This document shows positions 5,287 to 6,514 of a DNA stretch of 6,514 nt, piece by piece. Position numbers and translations under genes: made by a program. Numbering within the stretch: the first letter of the stretch is position 1; each line of letters starts with the position of its first letter. This DNA comes from Bryobacterales bacterium (GTDB lineage Bacteria > Acidobacteriota > Terriglobia > Bryobacterales > Bryobacteraceae), in assembly GCA_003487005.1 (NCBI GenBank), contig DNFG01000345.1, positions 1-6,514 of the forward strand, given 5' to 3'. The notes beneath the pieces are model-generated. The model had not been told where the DNA came from and made no database searches. It saw only the letters and a list, made by a program, of their open reading frames with translations.

Positions 5287-6131
5287 TTGGGGCTCCTCAC
5301 GACGAGCGGGATCCATCCGGTGCGCATTTTGCGGGCGCCGGATTCCTGTTCGGAGCCTTGCCAGACGGCGAAGGCGACCTGGGTGCGCTCACTTGAGGAG
5401 AGACCCTCGGGGAGTTTGCGACTGATCTGGACAGACCAGCCTTTCGGGGAGTGTTGGCCTCGGCCAGCGGAATCGAGAGATGGGCCGGGGCTGAGGGTGC
5501 CGGGACCATTGGCGATGAGGTCCTCGACAGGCTTCTCGCGTGGGCCGGCGCGGAGATTGCCGAGGGCGCGGGCGGGGGCGTAACGCTGTGCCATTTCCTT
5601 CTGGGCATCGGAGCCTTTTTCGAGGGATTGGGCGTCGAAGGGGTAGTGGTCAACGACGGCGTTGGGGTAAAGGTCCTTGATGGAATCGCCGCGGCCATTG
5701 ACCGCGGCCTGCCAGTCGGCGCGCCAGTAGGTGACCTGGACGAGGCCGTGATCGTCGCCCATTTGGGGGGCGGGCGGATCGGGGCGGAGCTTCGCCGGGA
5801 TCTGGACGGCACAGGCATCGACCATCCTGGCGGGGCCGGGGGCGTCGCTGAGGTTGTCGTCGGCCCAAGAGAGGCGGAAGACGACCCGAGCGCCGTCGGA
5901 GAGAGCGCGGACGCGGACTTCCTGGGTGCTGGCCTTCATCTGCCTGGGTTCAACGAGGTCCTGGAGGAGGAGGCGGGCGACGTGCTCGGGGGCGCGGTCC
6001 CAGGCGGAGTCGGCGGGGCTGGCGGGCAGTCTGTCGGACTTGAGGGCGACGACCTCGGGAACGAGTTCAGGGCCGCGGCTGCAACCGGCGAGGGCGAGGA
6101 GGACAATCAGCGATGCGGTGGTGGTCTTCAT
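5283..6131 (-). CDS. Heme-b gamma subunit of a clade II DMSO-reductase-family enzyme (EbdC-like), lipoprotein
   Basis: Electron-transfer subunit of 282 residues related to the ethylbenzene dehydrogenase gamma family, whose members bind one heme b in the periplasm and link the iron-sulfur beta subunit to c-type cytochromes or quinone. The N-terminus MKTTTASLIVLLALAGC is a lipoprotein signal with lipobox LAGC, lipidated Cys17 and Ser18 at +2, so the subunit should be membrane-tethered. Family marks are AWDRAPEH (43-50), ARVVFRLSWADDN (81-93), ACAVQIP (106-112), QMGDDHGLVQVTYWRADW (123-140) and the C-terminal RKMRTGWIPLVV. EbdC uses Met and Lys as heme ligands; Met124 (QMGD) and Lys268 (ARKM) are the best candidates here. 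ATG at 6131 has GAGG 7 bases upstream and starts 9 bases after the beta stop. The end overlaps the chaperone start. A CxxCH motif is absent, so it is not a c-type cytochrome. Substrate specificity is not readable from this subunit. Confidence 0.86.
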   Translation of the reverse strand: MKTTTASLIVLLALAGCSRGPELVPEVVALKSDRLPASPADSAWDRAPEHVARLLLQDLVEPRQMKASTQEVRVRALSDGARVVFRLSWADDNLSDAPGPARMVDACAVQIPAKLRPDPPAPQMGDDHGLVQVTYWRADWQAAVNGRGDSIKDLYPNAVVDHYPFDAQSLEKGSDAQKEMAQRYAPARALGNLRAGPREKPVEDLIANGPGTLSPGPSLDSAGRGQHSPKGWSVQISRKLPEGLSSSERTQVAFAVWQGSEQESGARKMRTGWIPLVVRSPK

Positions 6132-6135
6132 GGGA

Positions 6136-6143
6136 GAACCTCA
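6136..6143 (-). promoter_or_regulatory. Ribosome site fused to the beta-subunit stop codon
   Basis: On the - strand TGAGGTTC combines the TGA stop of the beta subunit with a GAGG ribosome site 7 bases before the gamma ATG. The same TGAGGT arrangement occurs at the chaperone/hemerythrin junction. It supports the start at 6131 and coupled translation. Confidence 0.72.
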
Positions 6144-6514
6144 GGGGCAGTTGATGCGGACGAGTTGATTGCGCGGATCCTGGGCGGGCCGGATGTGGAC
6201 GGGTTCATTCATCGGGATCCGGACGGCGGCGGCGCCGGAGTCTTCGATGCCGGTGACGATGTCGCCCTGCCGGGTGAAGCGGGTGACCATGCGTTCGGTG
6301 GAACCGAAGAGGCAGAGGAGGCCGGCGAGGTCGCGGTCGTTGAAAGCGTTCCGGTAGGTTTTGACGGCCTCGGTGGCGCGGGGTCCGAAGAGCTGGCGGT
6401 TGAAGTTATCGGGAACGTGGATGGGGGGAATGTAGTAGATGTTGGGTTCGAGGCCGTACTGGGGGAAGAGGGGCAGGGCCACTTTTTTGATGTGGACGAG
6501 GTGATCGATGGGGT
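6141..6514 (-). CDS. NarH-type iron-sulfur beta subunit, C-terminal part only
   Basis: Only the last 123 residues are in the window; the gene continues past the right edge. It is the four-cluster iron-sulfur subunit that carries electrons between the molybdopterin subunit and the heme subunit. The visible start, IDHLVHIKKVALPLFPQYGLEPNIYYIPP, is the conserved tail block of NarH/clade II beta subunits ('aLPL.PeygtePn.yYiPP'). It is followed by FNRQLFGPRATEAVKTYRNAF, LFGSTERMVTRF and the closing EPVHIRPAQDPRNQLVRINCP. The cluster-binding cysteines lie upstream and are not visible. The tail is longer than I expect for SerB/ClrB-type subunits; from memory it looks closer to periplasmic nitrate reductase (pNar) and Nitrospira-type nitrite oxidoreductase beta subunits, but no alignment was made. 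Internal ATGs are not starts, since the conserved block begins before them in frame. It is followed after 9 bases by the gamma subunit in the same operon. The exact enzyme is undetermined. Confidence 0.85.
   Translation of the reverse strand, partial: PIDHLVHIKKVALPLFPQYGLEPNIYYIPPIHVPDNFNRQLFGPRATEAVKTYRNAFNDRDLAGLLCLFGSTERMVTRFTRQGDIVTGIEDSGAAAVRIPMNEPVHIRPAQDPRNQLVRINCP

Noticed and set aside
4597..5583. Long + strand open frame, Gly/Glu-rich
   Set aside because: It is antisense to the chaperone and gamma-subunit genes, both supported by family motifs, ribosome sites and coupled junctions.

Overview
The window is GC-rich and bacterial. Two gene groups point towards each other. The gene content (a TonB-like proline-rich protein, a short TadG/TadE/TadE set, and a periplasmic molybdoenzyme cluster) and the strongly G-ended codons suggest Acidobacteriota, possibly the Bryobacter/Solibacter side. 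That assignment is an inference from style, not from a marker gene.

Left part (1-3032, + strand). A protein open at the window's left edge has a C-terminal half resembling the TonB C-terminal fold. It is followed by three tightly coupled genes: a TadG-like protein with one N-terminal membrane anchor, then two TadE-like pseudopilins. Both junctions are ATGA overlaps. Both TadE-like proteins carry a G|xxxxEF processing site at the same residue numbers. No Tad ATPase, secretin or prepilin peptidase is present here.

Middle (3033-4068, + strand). A 223-base gap, very rich in G-runs, leads to a YwiC-like polytopic membrane protein. Its stop codon shares a CTAG with the stop codon of the opposing gene, so the two groups converge with no space between them.

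Right part (4065-6514, - strand). Read in the direction of transcription, this is the end of a NarH-type iron-sulfur beta subunit, a heme-b gamma subunit of the ethylbenzene dehydrogenase type with a lipoprotein signal, a TorD/NarJ-type assembly chaperone, and a hemerythrin-like HHE protein. This is the B-C-D order of a clade II DMSO-reductase-family enzyme (nitrate, selenate or chlorate reductase, nitrite oxidoreductase, or dimethylsulfide or ethylbenzene dehydrogenase). The catalytic A subunit should lie just beyond the right edge. The genes are joined by TGAGGT stop/ribosome-site fusions and an ATGA overlap, so they form one translationally coupled operon. The substrate cannot be settled from this window. 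A nitrate/nitrite enzyme is the leading guess, because YwiC genes are known beside nar genes and the beta-subunit tail looks NXR/pNar-like.

The + strand carries a large G excess whichever strand is coding. This gives G-ended codons in + genes, C-ended codons in - genes, and many long spurious antisense frames.
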